Source: Pseudomonas putida (GTDB lineage: Bacteria > Pseudomonadota > Gammaproteobacteria > Pseudomonadales > Pseudomonadaceae). Taken from it: a DNA stretch of 64,000 bases. Positions 1 through 8,453 of the stretch are shown one piece after another (the stretch's first letter is position 1; each line of letters starts with the position of its first letter). The notes under the pieces are model-generated. The model worked only from the letters and a program-made list of their open reading frames with translations. It did no database searches and was not told where the DNA came from. The position numbers were made by a program, and so were the translations under genes. The stretch is from positions 806,001 to 870,000 of the forward strand of contig NZ_JANHLD010000001.1 in the NCBI RefSeq assembly GCF_028682455.1. Reading direction: 5' to 3'.

Positions 1-2
1 GC

Positions 3-1202
3 AAGCTTGAGCAAAATCGGGCGAAGCTGCGCCAATCTGGTCTTGATCAGGCCACCCGTGACGCGCACGCGTTCATGGAGACCCTACGGGAAGTGGGGCT
101 GCAGTTCGAGACGTTCTCGGTGCTGGTGCAGTCAGCGCTGATGCGCAAGCTTGGGCCTGACCTCGAGCGCTTCGCTCAGTGGTTTGAGCAGAATGGACCG
201 GTGATCGCCGACCGAGTGGCGGATATCACTGTCAAGCTGGTGGAGTTGGTAGAGAAGGCCGGCCCCGACTTGGAAGAGATCCTGGACTTCTTCGTTGGGC
301 TGGATGAGGCAACAGACGGTTGGAGCACCAAAATCATTGCACTGCTTGTCCTGCTCCGGGCGCTGGGAGCCGCTTCACTGGTTGGGGGGATACTCAGCCT
401 GTCCAGGGCATTTCTCGCTTTGGGTACCAGAATTGCCGGTGCTGGTGCAGCAGCGCTGCTGCTCAGCGGAGACCAGTCGGAAGGCGAGAAGGCAGCCCAG
501 GACCTGCAGCAAAAGGCAATCGCCGGGTCAAGAGAGGCAGCGGTGGCTCTTGCTCGCACACAACTCAAGAACAACCCCTTCAGTTGGTTTATCGAAGTGA
601 CTGAGGAGGACGTTCAAAAGCGTGCTGATTCGATCATGTCAGGAGAGCAGGCTGGCCAGGCGCTACCGGGTGGCATAGACATGGCGACGTTCGTCGCCGA
701 CTTCTTTGAAGAGCAAGGCTGGACACGGAACCAGGCGGCCGGTATCTCTGCCAATCTCGGGGCTGAAAGCGCATACAACCCCAAAGCCTTGGGGGATGCT
801 GGGCGCGCACGCGGTATAGCGCAATGGCATCCGGACCGGCAAAAGGCCTTTGAGCAGTGGGCTGGTTTCAACCTTCGGGATGAGCGTGCCGACCTGGTCA
901 AGCAGCTTGAATTCGTGCAGTACGAGCTGACTGAGGGGGCCGAGCAAAAGGCTGGGAAGCTACTTAAGGCCGCACAAACCGCGCAGGAGGCTGGCGCTAC
1001 GGTGTCTCGATACTATGAGCGTCCAGCGCAAGCAGATGCCGCAGCGGCCATTCGAGGGGCAGCAGCAGTGCAAATCACCCAGAAGACCGAGATCAACGTC
1101 AACGGTACAGGCGACCCAGTCTCGACAGCCAACGCTGTCGGGGCAAATCAGGATAGGGTCAATCAGGATATGGTGAGAAACATGAGCTCAGCGGTGAACT
1201 GA
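3..1202 (+). CDS. Phage tail tape measure protein, C-terminal part with tail lysozyme domain (5' end outside window)
   Basis: The frame is open from the first bases of the window with no stop, so this is the C-terminal part of a longer protein. An ATG at 75 is probably internal. Early residues are helical and charged, followed by a hydrophobic stretch around residues 100-150 (LLVLLRALGAASL, AGAGAAALLL) typical of tape measure proteins. The part from about residue 220 (FFEEQGW, AGISANLGAESAYNP, GIAQWHPDR) resembles the phage tail lysozyme domain, which opens peptidoglycan locally during DNA injection. The putative acidic residue is the Glu in the LGAES stretch. It is followed one base later by the next baseplate gene, as expected for tape-measure-then-baseplate order in myoviruses. 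The family assignment rests on motifs and position. Confidence 0.8.
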   Translation, partial: KLEQNRAKLRQSGLDQATRDAHAFMETLREVGLQFETFSVLVQSALMRKLGPDLERFAQWFEQNGPVIADRVADITVKLVELVEKAGPDLEEILDFFVGLDEATDGWSTKIIALLVLLRALGAASLVGGILSLSRAFLALGTRIAGAGAAALLLSGDQSEGEKAAQDLQQKAIAGSREAAVALARTQLKNNPFSWFIEVTEEDVQKRADSIMSGEQAGQALPGGIDMATFVADFFEEQGWTRNQAAGISANLGAESAYNPKALGDAGRARGIAQWHPDRQKAFEQWAGFNLRDERADLVKQLEFVQYELTEGAEQKAGKLLKAAQTAQEAGATVSRYYERPAQADAAAAIRGAAAVQITQKTEINVNGTGDPVSTANAVGANQDRVNQDMVRNMSSAVN

Positions 1203-1203
1203 C

Positions 1204-1803
1204 ATGCCGAATTTTGCTGGCTTCATCACCATCGACCCCAAACGCTCTATCGACACGCTGGTTGCTCATGTGACCCTGGAGGAGGTCTCCAGCGACGAAC
1301 TTCAGATCACTGAGCATCCGGTGGAGATCGGGGCGAACATCACCGACCATTCCTACAAGCGAACTCCCGACCTTCTGGTCAAGTGCGGATGGAGCAATGC
1401 GAGCCTGGCCGGGGTTCTTGCTGGAGTGAAAGGGCTGGTATCAGCCGTTACCGGCGGCGATGCCTTCGGCTCTGACTACGTCTCCGGCATCTACAACCAA
1501 CTTCTCGCTCTGCAGGAGTCTCGCATTCCCTTTGACGTGTCAACGGGAAAGCGCCTCTACAGCAACATGCTGATGCGCAGCCTCACTGTGACTACGGATG
1601 AGCGCAGCGAGTACACGCTGATGGTCACTGCGGTGTTCAAGCAGGTCCTGATCGTCGAGACGCAAGCGACGACACTGCCGCCGAAGGACGACCAGGCCGA
1701 TCCGCAAGCCACGGCGGAGACATCGAATGCCGGGGTCAAGCAGGTGGCCACCGCATACCCAGCGCCGGGCGGTTCCTGGCAGCCACCAGGTGGGGGTGCA
1801 TGA
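1204..1803 (+). CDS. Phage baseplate protein, Dit-like N-terminal domain type
   Basis: This is a 199-residue protein directly after the tape measure gene. The pattern of an N-terminal beta-rich domain (VTLEEVSSDELQITEHPVEIG, then ITDHSYKRTPDLLV) resembles the Dit-like tail proteins of Pam3-type and related myoviruses, which join tail tube to baseplate hub. The C-terminus is a low-complexity Pro/Gly tail (YPAPGGSWQPPGGGA). The next gene starts four bases after the stop, so translation is likely coupled. The role comes from family resemblance and from its place between tape measure and hub. It could also be described only as a conserved phage structural protein. Confidence 0.7.
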   Translation: MPNFAGFITIDPKRSIDTLVAHVTLEEVSSDELQITEHPVEIGANITDHSYKRTPDLLVKCGWSNASLAGVLAGVKGLVSAVTGGDAFGSDYVSGIYNQLLALQESRIPFDVSTGKRLYSNMLMRSLTVTTDERSEYTLMVTAVFKQVLIVETQATTLPPKDDQADPQATAETSNAGVKQVATAYPAPGGSWQPPGGGA

Positions 1804-1806
1804 CGT

Positions 1807-2118
1807 ATGGCCAACTTCGAAATTCCGCTTTCACCGAATCCCCAGTCCTTTTCCATCACGCTCTCGGCGGTCGAGTATCGCCTGACGGTGCAGTTCCGGA
1901 ACGCAGAGCAGGGCGGCTGGGTGCTCGACATCGCCGACACCAGCAATAATCCGATCATTGAAGGCATTCCCCTGGTGACCGGTGTGAATCTGCTGGAGCA
2001 GTACGGCTACCTTGGCTTCAAAGACATCCTTTGGTGCCAGACCACTGATGACCCGGATGCAGTTCCGACTTTCGACAATCTGGGGATCGGGTCACACCTC
2101 TACTGGTACACGGCCTAG
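1807..2118 (+). CDS. Phage baseplate plug protein (Pam3 gp18-like)
   Basis: A 103-residue beta-rich protein with no signal or membrane segment. Its size, its place between the Dit-like gene and the hub, and the pattern NPQSFSITLSAVEYRLTVQFRN, GWVLDIAD and the ending GSHLYWYT resemble the small baseplate plug proteins of Pam3-like myoviruses. These sit at the base of the tail tube and close it before contraction. The gene is packed in the tail operon with a nine-base gap to the hub gene. No catalytic motif is visible, and a structural role is the only one supported. Confidence 0.65.
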   Translation: MANFEIPLSPNPQSFSITLSAVEYRLTVQFRNAEQGGWVLDIADTSNNPIIEGIPLVTGVNLLEQYGYLGFKDILWCQTTDDPDAVPTFDNLGIGSHLYWYTA

Positions 2119-2126
2119 GAGCAACC

Positions 2127-3092
2127 ATGAGCGTTCCTCAATATCTCCGCCAGATCAGCCTGAAGATCGGGAACGACCAAGATGCCCTTGACCTGTCGCA
2201 GCTTCGCATCAGCTTTGCAGTACGCCGTGGCGACCTGAAGACGCCAAACTCTGCGGATATCAGGGTTTACAACGTCAGCGAAAATACAGCCAATCGTGCG
2301 GAGAAGGAGTTCGAGCGGATCGTCCTGCAGGCCGGTTACGCAGGAAACTTCGGCGTGATTTTTGACGGCACCATCAAGCAAGTGAGGCGTGGTCGCGAGA
2401 GTCAGACAGACACCTACATCGACATTACGGCAGCTGATGGAGATAGCGCGTACAACTTCGCGGTGGTTAGCGCTTCACTTGCGGCCGGTTCAACTGCAGA
2501 TGATCACTTGCAAGCAGCCCTGCAGTCGATGGCATCGCGTGGCGTGACTATGGGCGAGAGGCCAGCGCTAGCGGCAAACAAGCTTCCGCGCGGCAAGGTG
2601 ATGTTTGGAATGACCCGGGACTACCTGGATGTTTTGGGGAAAACTCAGGATCTCAGTTGGAGCATCCAGGACGGGAAGGTAACGCTGATACCCAACACTG
2701 CCTACCTGCCTGGCGAGGTGGTAGTGGTGACCTCTGCCACCGGCATGATTGGTTTGCCTGAACAAACCCAGAACGGCATCACCGTCCGAACGCTGCTGAA
2801 TCCAGGGATCAGGATTGGTCGACGGCTACAAATCGACAATGCCAGCATCCAGCTTTACCGATATGGGCTCAGTACCAACGCGTTGGCAAACAACGAGTTT
2901 GTCGCACAGCAGGCGCGAATCGACGCCGACGGGATCTATCGTGCCATGGTAGTCAACCACTCTGGAGACAACCGGGGGCAAGCCTGGTACACCGACACCA
3001 TCTGCATCTCCATCGATGCTACCACCCCGGTCGGCCTGCTCCCGCAGACTGGCGGCGTCGGGGCGGTCGGGCCTGTTAAACCCTACGGCTAG
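2127..3092 (+). CDS. Phage baseplate hub protein (gp27/gpD-like)
   Basis: This 321-residue protein follows an AGGAGCAACC ribosome site. It begins with a beta-rich segment (ISLKIGNDQDALDLSQLRISFAVRRGD) seen in hub proteins. It continues with a middle part resembling tail hub subunits (FGMTRDYLDVLGKTQDLSWSIQDGKVTLIP), where the short helix before WSIQDG is characteristic. Hub proteins join the tail tube to the central spike. The gene ends head-to-head with a small gene on the opposite strand, sharing stop-codon bases. After that interruption the baseplate genes continue with the spike. Confidence 0.75.
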   Translation: MSVPQYLRQISLKIGNDQDALDLSQLRISFAVRRGDLKTPNSADIRVYNVSENTANRAEKEFERIVLQAGYAGNFGVIFDGTIKQVRRGRESQTDTYIDITAADGDSAYNFAVVSASLAAGSTADDHLQAALQSMASRGVTMGERPALAANKLPRGKVMFGMTRDYLDVLGKTQDLSWSIQDGKVTLIPNTAYLPGEVVVVTSATGMIGLPEQTQNGITVRTLLNPGIRIGRRLQIDNASIQLYRYGLSTNALANNEFVAQQARIDADGIYRAMVVNHSGDNRGQAWYTDTICISIDATTPVGLLPQTGGVGAVGPVKPYG

Positions 3093-3493
3093 GGGCACAT
3101 CTCTATTGCCTTGGCATGGGGCGTGTCCTGGTTCGGCGAGGCCAAAACTGTAGCCTTGCCATTAGATGACAGCTTCGCCATGACGTAAGCGTTGCTCGAT
3201 GCGGTAGTCCTCACAGAGTCCTCGCGAACGATCACATACGATCCATCAAGGGCGCGACCAAAGCACCCGTTTTGCTGGAGCCGTGGGCCTTGAAACCGGT
3301 AGGCCATCCACCCGCTTTTGTCTGCCAGCGGCAGTTCACATGCCCGTTCGGGGTACAGGACTTCAATTGGTTGGGAGATATCGAACTTGTCTCCCCGGCA
3401 CTGATGCCCTTTGCCTTGGGTAACCAACACCTGCTCTGCCATCGCCGATGCAGCGAACAGCATCAAAGCACTCATCAGAACAACTTTTTTCAC
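3089..3493 (-). CDS. Small exported protein of unknown function, probable prophage moron
   Basis: A 134-residue protein on the strand opposite to the whole tail operon, lying between hub and spike genes. The chosen start is a GTG at 3493 preceded by AAGGAG six bases upstream. It gives a clear signal peptide (KKVVLMSALMLFAASAMA, cleavage near AMA-EQ). The mature part has about six cysteines (QCRGDKF, RACELPL, NGCFGRA, EMCP), suggesting disulfide bonds in the periplasm or outside. A single antisense, exported gene inside a late operon fits a moron, a gene the prophage expresses for itself or for its host. I do not recognise the family and assign no function. Confidence 0.6.
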   Translation of the reverse strand: MKKVVLMSALMLFAASAMAEQVLVTQGKGHQCRGDKFDISQPIEVLYPERACELPLADKSGWMAYRFQGPRLQQNGCFGRALDGSYVIVREDSVRTTASSNAYVMAKLSSNGKATVLASPNQDTPHAKAIEMCP

Positions 3494-3494
3494 G

Positions 3495-4184
3495 GTGAAC
3501 TCCTTGGATAGACGCGAGCGCATTGACGATCCACTTGAAGGGCTCGCTATTGCCCTGGGCGGTTGGCAGTCAAAAATCTGGACGTCAATGCCCGGAATCA
3601 TTCAATCCTTCGATCCAGGCGCAATGACTTGCACTGTACAGCCAGCAATCCAGGCATACGTCAGGGACGAGTCAGGGAATCTTACCAGCACAAACCTACC
3701 CCTTCTTCTAGATTGCCCTGTCCAATTTCCGGCCGGTGGTGGCTGCACACTGACCTTCCCGGTGGCGCCGGGTGACGAGTGCCTGGTGGTGTTCGCATCC
3801 CGCTGCATAGATTCCTGGTGGCAGTCCGGCGGAATCCAGAACCAGGCCGAGCTGCGCATGCACGACCTATCGGATGGCTTTGCGCTGTTGGGCTTCAGGT
3901 CACAGCCCCGAGTGATCGGCGCAATCAGCGGCAGCGCCGCTCAGTTGCGCAGCGATGACGGTGTGGCCTTTGTCGAGGTCAACCCCGCCACGCATGCCAT
4001 CAACGCCACGACAACCGGCCCACTGAACCTGACAGCGCCCTTGGTGACCATCAATGGTGACGTCCAGGTCAATGGTCGAGTGGACACAACCGGCGACGTG
4101 AAAGCCGGCGTGATCAGCCTTCAGCAGCACCGCACAAGCGGCGTAACGCCTGGCAGCGGCACAAGTGGAGCGCCCGTTGTATGA
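3495..4184 (+). CDS. Phage baseplate spike protein (gpV/Gp138 N-terminal OB-fold type)
   Basis: The segment MPGIIQSFDPGAMTCTVQPAI and the following QFPAGGGCTLTFPVAPGDECLVVFA match the OB-fold of baseplate spike proteins. The C-terminus has repeated short beta strands (ITGPLNLTAPLVTINGDVQVNG style) expected of the spike needle. It pierces the outer membrane on tail contraction. The start is uncertain. A GTG at 3495 lies two bases from the start of the divergent small gene and has no good ribosome site. A TTG at 3504 is an alternative. The odd start region may be a by-product of insertion of the neighbouring antisense gene. Confidence 0.75.
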   Translation: MNSLDRRERIDDPLEGLAIALGGWQSKIWTSMPGIIQSFDPGAMTCTVQPAIQAYVRDESGNLTSTNLPLLLDCPVQFPAGGGCTLTFPVAPGDECLVVFASRCIDSWWQSGGIQNQAELRMHDLSDGFALLGFRSQPRVIGAISGSAAQLRSDDGVAFVEVNPATHAINATTTGPLNLTAPLVTINGDVQVNGRVDTTGDVKAGVISLQQHRTSGVTPGSGTSGAPVV

Positions 4185-4534
4185 GATACCGAGAACTCGA
4201 CGCAAACGGCGACTACTCATTCGGCAACCAGCAGGCGGACTTTTATCGCGATTCGCCCGATGTCGTAGCCCAGGCGGTCAAGACGAGACTGCAACTCCAC
4301 CGCGGCGAGTGGTTCCTTGACACCAAGGACGGCACCCCGTGGGAAACGGAGATCCTCGGCGAAAGGACCACAGCGACGCGTGATGCTGCGATCAAAAAAC
4401 GCATTCTCGGAACTCAGGGTGTCGTCCAGATCGACAGCTTCGACAGTTCACTCGACCCAGAAACCCGGAGGTTTTCCGTGACGGTAACCATCACCACCGT
4501 GTACGGGCAGACCACCATCAGCGAGACACTGTAA
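4181..4534 (+). CDS. Phage baseplate wedge protein (gpW/gp25-like)
   Basis: A 117-residue protein overlapping the end of the spike gene by four bases (ATGA), so it is probably translationally coupled. The residues YSFGNQQADFYRDSPDVVAQAVKTRLQLHRGEWFLD fit the gp25-like wedge family, in which the motif before the conserved EWFLD forms part of the sheath-initiating wedge. The gene is immediately followed, without a gap, by the gpJ-like gene. The order spike, wedge, gpJ is the standard one in this type of myovirus. The functional call is based on family resemblance plus order. Confidence 0.75.
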   Translation: MRYRELDANGDYSFGNQQADFYRDSPDVVAQAVKTRLQLHRGEWFLDTKDGTPWETEILGERTTATRDAAIKKRILGTQGVVQIDSFDSSLDPETRRFSVTVTITTVYGQTTISETL

Positions 4535-5713
4535 ATGGCCTCTCCGACAGCCCCTGTCATCTCCGCAACTGGGATCTCGGCACCTACCTATGCTGAGGTG
4601 CTGGACTACCTGAAGACCACTTACCGCTCGATTTACGGCGCGGACACATACCTCGAGAGCGATTCTCAGGACGGCCAGTTCCTGGCTTTGATTGCGCTGG
4701 CGATCAGTGACGCGAATGCCGCAGTCATGGCTGCCTATTTCTCCTTTTCACCCAACACAGCGCAAGGTGCAGGGCTCTCGAGTAACGTCAAAATCAACGG
4801 CATCGGCCGTGCAGTGCCAACCAACTCCCAGGCTGATCTCAAGATCGTTGGACAGGCAGGCACAGGCATTACCCAGGGTGTTGCCCAGGACGAAGCGGGC
4901 AACAAGTGGTTGCTGCCTGATTCTGTGACCATTCCGCCTTCCGGTGAAATCACGGTTACCGCAACCTGTTCCTCCGTGGGCGCAGTGTCCGCTGGACCGG
5001 GTCAGATCAACAAAATCGCTACCATGACACTGGGTTGGCAAAGTGTTACCAACCTGTCGGCCGCCACTGTTGGGGCGCATGCTGAAACCGACGCGGCGCT
5101 GCGACAAAGGCAAAAGCTCTCCGTGGCGTTGCCGTCCCGCACGGTTCTTGAGGGGATCACTGGCGCCGTGGCGACCATCGTCGGCGTTACTCGACTTGCC
5201 ACCTACGAGAATGACACGGGCTCTACAGACGCCAACGGCATCCCAGGCCACTCGATTTCCCTGGTGGTGGAGGGCGGCGATGCCGCCGAAGTTGCCAAGG
5301 CGATCGCTGACAAGAAAACGCCAGGCACGGGCACTTTCGGCACCACTTCGCAGACCGTCACCGATGTATATGGTCGGCCAGTCACCATTAACTTCTTCAG
5401 GCCGACATATCGCGCCATCACGGCAGCCATTTCGCTGAAGGCCCTTGCTGGGTACAGCTCGACTGTAGGGGTTGCCGTGCAGCAGGTCGTCTCGGACTAC
5501 ATCAACTCCGTAGCAATAGGTGGCGACCTGAGTGGCACGGTGGAATGGGCTGATGCAATCACCGCTGCGAACAGTGTCCCAAACAGCAACACCTTCAAAC
5601 TGACAGCCCTGACGCTGACAGGCCCAGCCGGCGCCGGGACGCCTGATGTTCCGCTCGCCTTCAATCAAGCCGCGCAGTCTACGCCGGCATCCGTAACCAT
5701 CACGGTGACCTGA
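4535..5713 (+). CDS. Phage baseplate assembly protein J-like
   Basis: A 392-residue protein that starts directly after the stop of the wedge gene. The N-terminal pattern (APTYAEVLDYLKTTYRSIYG, ESDSQDGQFLALIALAISDANAAVMAAYFSF) is typical of baseplate J proteins, as are the ETDAALRQR segment near residue 185 and the GGD and NFFRP segments further on. J-like proteins form the wedge arms that attach tail fibres to the baseplate. Length is in the normal range for the family. No disruption is visible. Confidence 0.85.
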   Translation: MASPTAPVISATGISAPTYAEVLDYLKTTYRSIYGADTYLESDSQDGQFLALIALAISDANAAVMAAYFSFSPNTAQGAGLSSNVKINGIGRAVPTNSQADLKIVGQAGTGITQGVAQDEAGNKWLLPDSVTIPPSGEITVTATCSSVGAVSAGPGQINKIATMTLGWQSVTNLSAATVGAHAETDAALRQRQKLSVALPSRTVLEGITGAVATIVGVTRLATYENDTGSTDANGIPGHSISLVVEGGDAAEVAKAIADKKTPGTGTFGTTSQTVTDVYGRPVTINFFRPTYRAITAAISLKALAGYSSTVGVAVQQVVSDYINSVAIGGDLSGTVEWADAITAANSVPNSNTFKLTALTLTGPAGAGTPDVPLAFNQAAQSTPASVTITVT

Positions 5714-5716
5714 CTC

Positions 5717-7192
5717 ATGGCTGACACTACCGATTACACGGGGCGGATCACCAGCGAGCATTCCGACAAGCCGAAGTACATGGCCATGGTCGACGCTACG
5801 GTTCAGCCGCTAGTAGATGCGCTCAATGTGTCCAATGGGCTGCCGGTAGATTTCGACCTTGATAGCGCAGTCGGCGTGCAACTTGACCAGGTTGGCCTTT
5901 GGATCGGCATAGGGCGGCGCATCAACACCCCCCTCACCGGGGTGTACTTCTCATTCGATACCGAAGGACTGGGGTTCAATCATGGCGTGTGGAAGGGGCC
6001 ATTTGACCCGGATACCGGGGTAATCGAGCTTGATGATGAAACCTACCGTCTGCTGCTGAGAGCAAAAATCGCTGCGAACCATTGGGATGGCACGATGGAA
6101 ACATCAAAGCCGATCCTGGACGCTGTTTTCAACCCGAGGGGAGGCTCCGAATTTATCGATGTCACTGCGAACAACGAAACGTTCGCTGTGGGTGATGGGG
6201 TGTCCACTGAGTTTCAGCTTCGCTACCAGGGGCAGGCCGTCTACACGACCAGTTCGATGACGATCTACAGGACCGATTGGCAGGGCCAGCAACAGCTGTA
6301 CTCGACGCCTAGAACGAACAACTACCTGTTCAACCAAGACCTGAGCAATGCTTATTGGGGAAAGGGGGCTGGATCAATATCATCAGCCGGGACGGTAGGC
6401 GATGTGGCGGTGTTCAAGTTCACGCCTGATACGGCCAACGCGGGACACCTCATATCACGAGCAGTGAGCATGCCGTCCGGCTCAACAGTAAATATAAGCT
6501 GGATAGCAAAGGCTGACGGTTATAAACGCTTGTCGGTACGGGTTGCGCCAGGCGGCCCGATCCTTGGGCGGGTACTTTTCGACGTGCTGGATGGCTTCAT
6601 CGCCCAAAACAACACCGGGATCACTGCGGACATTGAGCCGTTCGGCGATGGCTTTTTCAGGTTCTCCGTTACGTTCCCTCTAGGGACAGGCGTCACTGGT
6701 GCCGGTGCAAACCTTGAAGTGGCAACTGACACCAATGGCCTCACCTTTGCCGGTGATGGGGCTAGCGGAGTCTTGCTGAGTTCGCCCCAAATAGAAATCG
6801 GCTTGATGACAAGCATCATCAAGACTGAGGCATCTGCGGTAACTGTCATCGACTACGCAGTCCAGCCCTTCAACAACATCGTGCTCCCGGCACCCCTCCC
6901 TGCTGGGGCCCAGTTGTCCTGGAGCGGAGAGGGTACAGCCTACGCTGCCGGCACCTATGCCTTCATTGAAGACAACCAGGACATGTCGATGACTATCGGC
7001 ATAGCGGGGACCATTCCGTCGGCCATAGCTCTGGCACTGATCTCTGGTGGCTACATCTCCCTCAAGCCCTGCGGTGTTCAGGCCAATTACTACATTGCGA
7101 CGTCCGTCGACAACGCCCCCCTGTTCGGCTTTGACATTGATAACGGAGTGATCTCCGGTTTCGATAAAGGCGCCTGGGGCACCTCTCTTTAA
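5717..7192 (+). CDS. Phage tail protein of the DUF2612 type with an inserted jelly-roll-like segment
   Basis: The first ~160 residues (HSDKPKYMAMVDATVQPLVD, VGVQLDQVGLWIGIGRR, YRLLLRAKIAANHWDGT) match DUF2612 phage proteins, which occupy the gpI position between J and tail fibre. From about residue 195 to 390 there is a different beta-rich segment (TNNYLFNQDLSNAYWGK, VNISWIAKADGYKRLSVRV, DGFFRFSVTF) like carbohydrate-binding jelly-roll modules of tail proteins. The last ~100 residues return to the DUF2612 pattern (FIEDNQDMSMTIGIAG, ending FDKGAWGTSL). The protein is longer than usual because of this insertion. It probably connects baseplate and fibre, and the insertion may bind a surface sugar, which is inference. 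Confidence 0.75.
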   Translation: MADTTDYTGRITSEHSDKPKYMAMVDATVQPLVDALNVSNGLPVDFDLDSAVGVQLDQVGLWIGIGRRINTPLTGVYFSFDTEGLGFNHGVWKGPFDPDTGVIELDDETYRLLLRAKIAANHWDGTMETSKPILDAVFNPRGGSEFIDVTANNETFAVGDGVSTEFQLRYQGQAVYTTSSMTIYRTDWQGQQQLYSTPRTNNYLFNQDLSNAYWGKGAGSISSAGTVGDVAVFKFTPDTANAGHLISRAVSMPSGSTVNISWIAKADGYKRLSVRVAPGGPILGRVLFDVLDGFIAQNNTGITADIEPFGDGFFRFSVTFPLGTGVTGAGANLEVATDTNGLTFAGDGASGVLLSSPQIEIGLMTSIIKTEASAVTVIDYAVQPFNNIVLPAPLPAGAQLSWSGEGTAYAAGTYAFIEDNQDMSMTIGIAGTIPSAIALALISGGYISLKPCGVQANYYIATSVDNAPLFGFDIDNGVISGFDKGAWGTSL

Positions 7193-7206
7193 CTTTGGAG
7201 TTACAT

Positions 7207-8199
7207 ATGGCTAACGACTTTCTGCCTTTTGCCGGGGATGCCGGTGCCAACGTTCTGACGCAGTCGGCATATGCTGCTTTGGGCGCCCGGACTACTGGTT
7301 TTCTAGCTGGCGTGGCCAAGTCTCCGGAGCTCAACAAGGTGTGGCGCCAGAGCTCCATCATGGCAGCATCCTTGGCGCAGGCGGTGGCAGACATTACCGG
7401 ATCGGACATGATCGATAACGGCACCACTGCCGCTATCGTTGCCGCCATCAAGAACATGATGAAGCTTCAGGCGAACTCCACCACGATCGGGCCATCCGGC
7501 GAAAAGATGTCGACTTTGGCGGCCTCTGCCAGCGCGACGTTTACCGCTGACGAGGTAATCGTCAAAACATCCCTGGGCGGCGTGGCCTACGTCATCCCCA
7601 ACGTGAACAAGACCATCAACCTTGCCACGGTAGGGTTGGGCGGGATGGATGTGGGCGCTGCTCCAGTCAACGGCTTCGTGTCGATCTATCTGGTGTACAA
7701 CCCGACAACCGGAGTGCATGGGCTGTTGGCGTGCGCGGGCACTACTTCCGATGGTCCTGTGTATACCGGGGCCAACATGCCGGCTGGTTTCACCGCTTCG
7801 GCCCTGGTTTCATCGTGGGGCACCAACGCGTCTAGACTTTTGGTAATCGCCCACCAGAGCAACCGCCTGGTCTCCCTGATGCAGAACGAAGCCATCAACA
7901 CCACCGTCCAGCAGCCGCTGCTCCAACCGATCACGCTCACTACTGTCCCGCCCAACGCTAAATCGGTATTGGGGTGGACCGGCGTGACATCGTCAGGCAC
8001 CGGCCTGAACAAGATGATGGTGGCATCGAGGGCGGATGGCCTGGGCTGGTCGCAATGCACCATCTCCGGTGCCACCAATACCGACAACGCGTTCAGGGAG
8101 TTGTCGCTTATCACCCCGCGAACCATTTATTACAGCGTCACGGTGTCGACCGGCTCCCTGGTAAGTGCCACGGTTTCGGTAACTGGATACAGGTTCTGA
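7207..8199 (+). CDS. Phage tail fibre protein
   Basis: A 330-residue protein with start at the ATG at 7207, after a GGAG site nine bases upstream. The N-terminus (ANDFLPFAGDAGANVLTQSAYAA) is the conserved fibre start of Pseudomonas myoviruses. The middle (VNKTINLATVGLGGMDVG, PVNGFVSIYLVYNPTTG, HGLLACAGTTSD) and the C-terminal beta-rich part fit receptor-binding fibres. It probably recognises the host surface. The next gene is a 60-codon ORF in the place where fibre assembly chaperones are often found. The receptor cannot be deduced. Confidence 0.8.
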   Translation: MANDFLPFAGDAGANVLTQSAYAALGARTTGFLAGVAKSPELNKVWRQSSIMAASLAQAVADITGSDMIDNGTTAAIVAAIKNMMKLQANSTTIGPSGEKMSTLAASASATFTADEVIVKTSLGGVAYVIPNVNKTINLATVGLGGMDVGAAPVNGFVSIYLVYNPTTGVHGLLACAGTTSDGPVYTGANMPAGFTASALVSSWGTNASRLLVIAHQSNRLVSLMQNEAINTTVQQPLLQPITLTTVPPNAKSVLGWTGVTSSGTGLNKMMVASRADGLGWSQCTISGATNTDNAFRELSLITPRTIYYSVTVSTGSLVSATVSVTGYRF

Positions 8200-8215
8200 C
8201 AAAGAGGGCTACAGA

Positions 8216-8398
8216 ATGTACGTGCAGTTTGAGGATGCGAGCGAACAGTTCATTGTCGCGCGGTTCGGTGGGCCGCAGGATGTTGACGCCTATCCGCATC
8301 AGGGGGAGGTGGACGAAGCCGATCCGCGCTACCTCGATTTTGTGGTCAGGGTTGGCGAGAACGATCGTGATTCGCCAGTGGTGCCTGTGGCTGAGTGA
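8216..8398 (+). CDS. Small acidic phage protein after the tail fibre
   Basis: A 60-residue, strongly acidic protein (MYVQFEDASEQFIVARFGG, DVDAYPHQGEVDEADPRY). It starts 16 bases after the fibre stop, with a weak AGAGGG site. Small genes in this place in Pseudomonas prophages are common and sometimes act in fibre assembly, but no motif here proves that. A terminator follows. I do not recognise the family well enough for a function. Confidence 0.55.
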   Translation: MYVQFEDASEQFIVARFGGPQDVDAYPHQGEVDEADPRYLDFVVRVGENDRDSPVVPVAE

Positions 8399-8413
8399 GC
8401 CAAATCTACCAAG

Positions 8414-8437
8414 ACCGCCAGTTGGCGGTATTTTTTT
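8414..8437 (+). terminator. Rho-independent terminator after the tail fibre operon
   Basis: The stem ACCGCCA/TGGCGGT with a GT loop is followed by ATTTTTTT. It separates the tail genes from the lysis genes. Confidence 0.8.
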
Positions 8438-8453
8438 GCCTGGAGAAAAGTTG

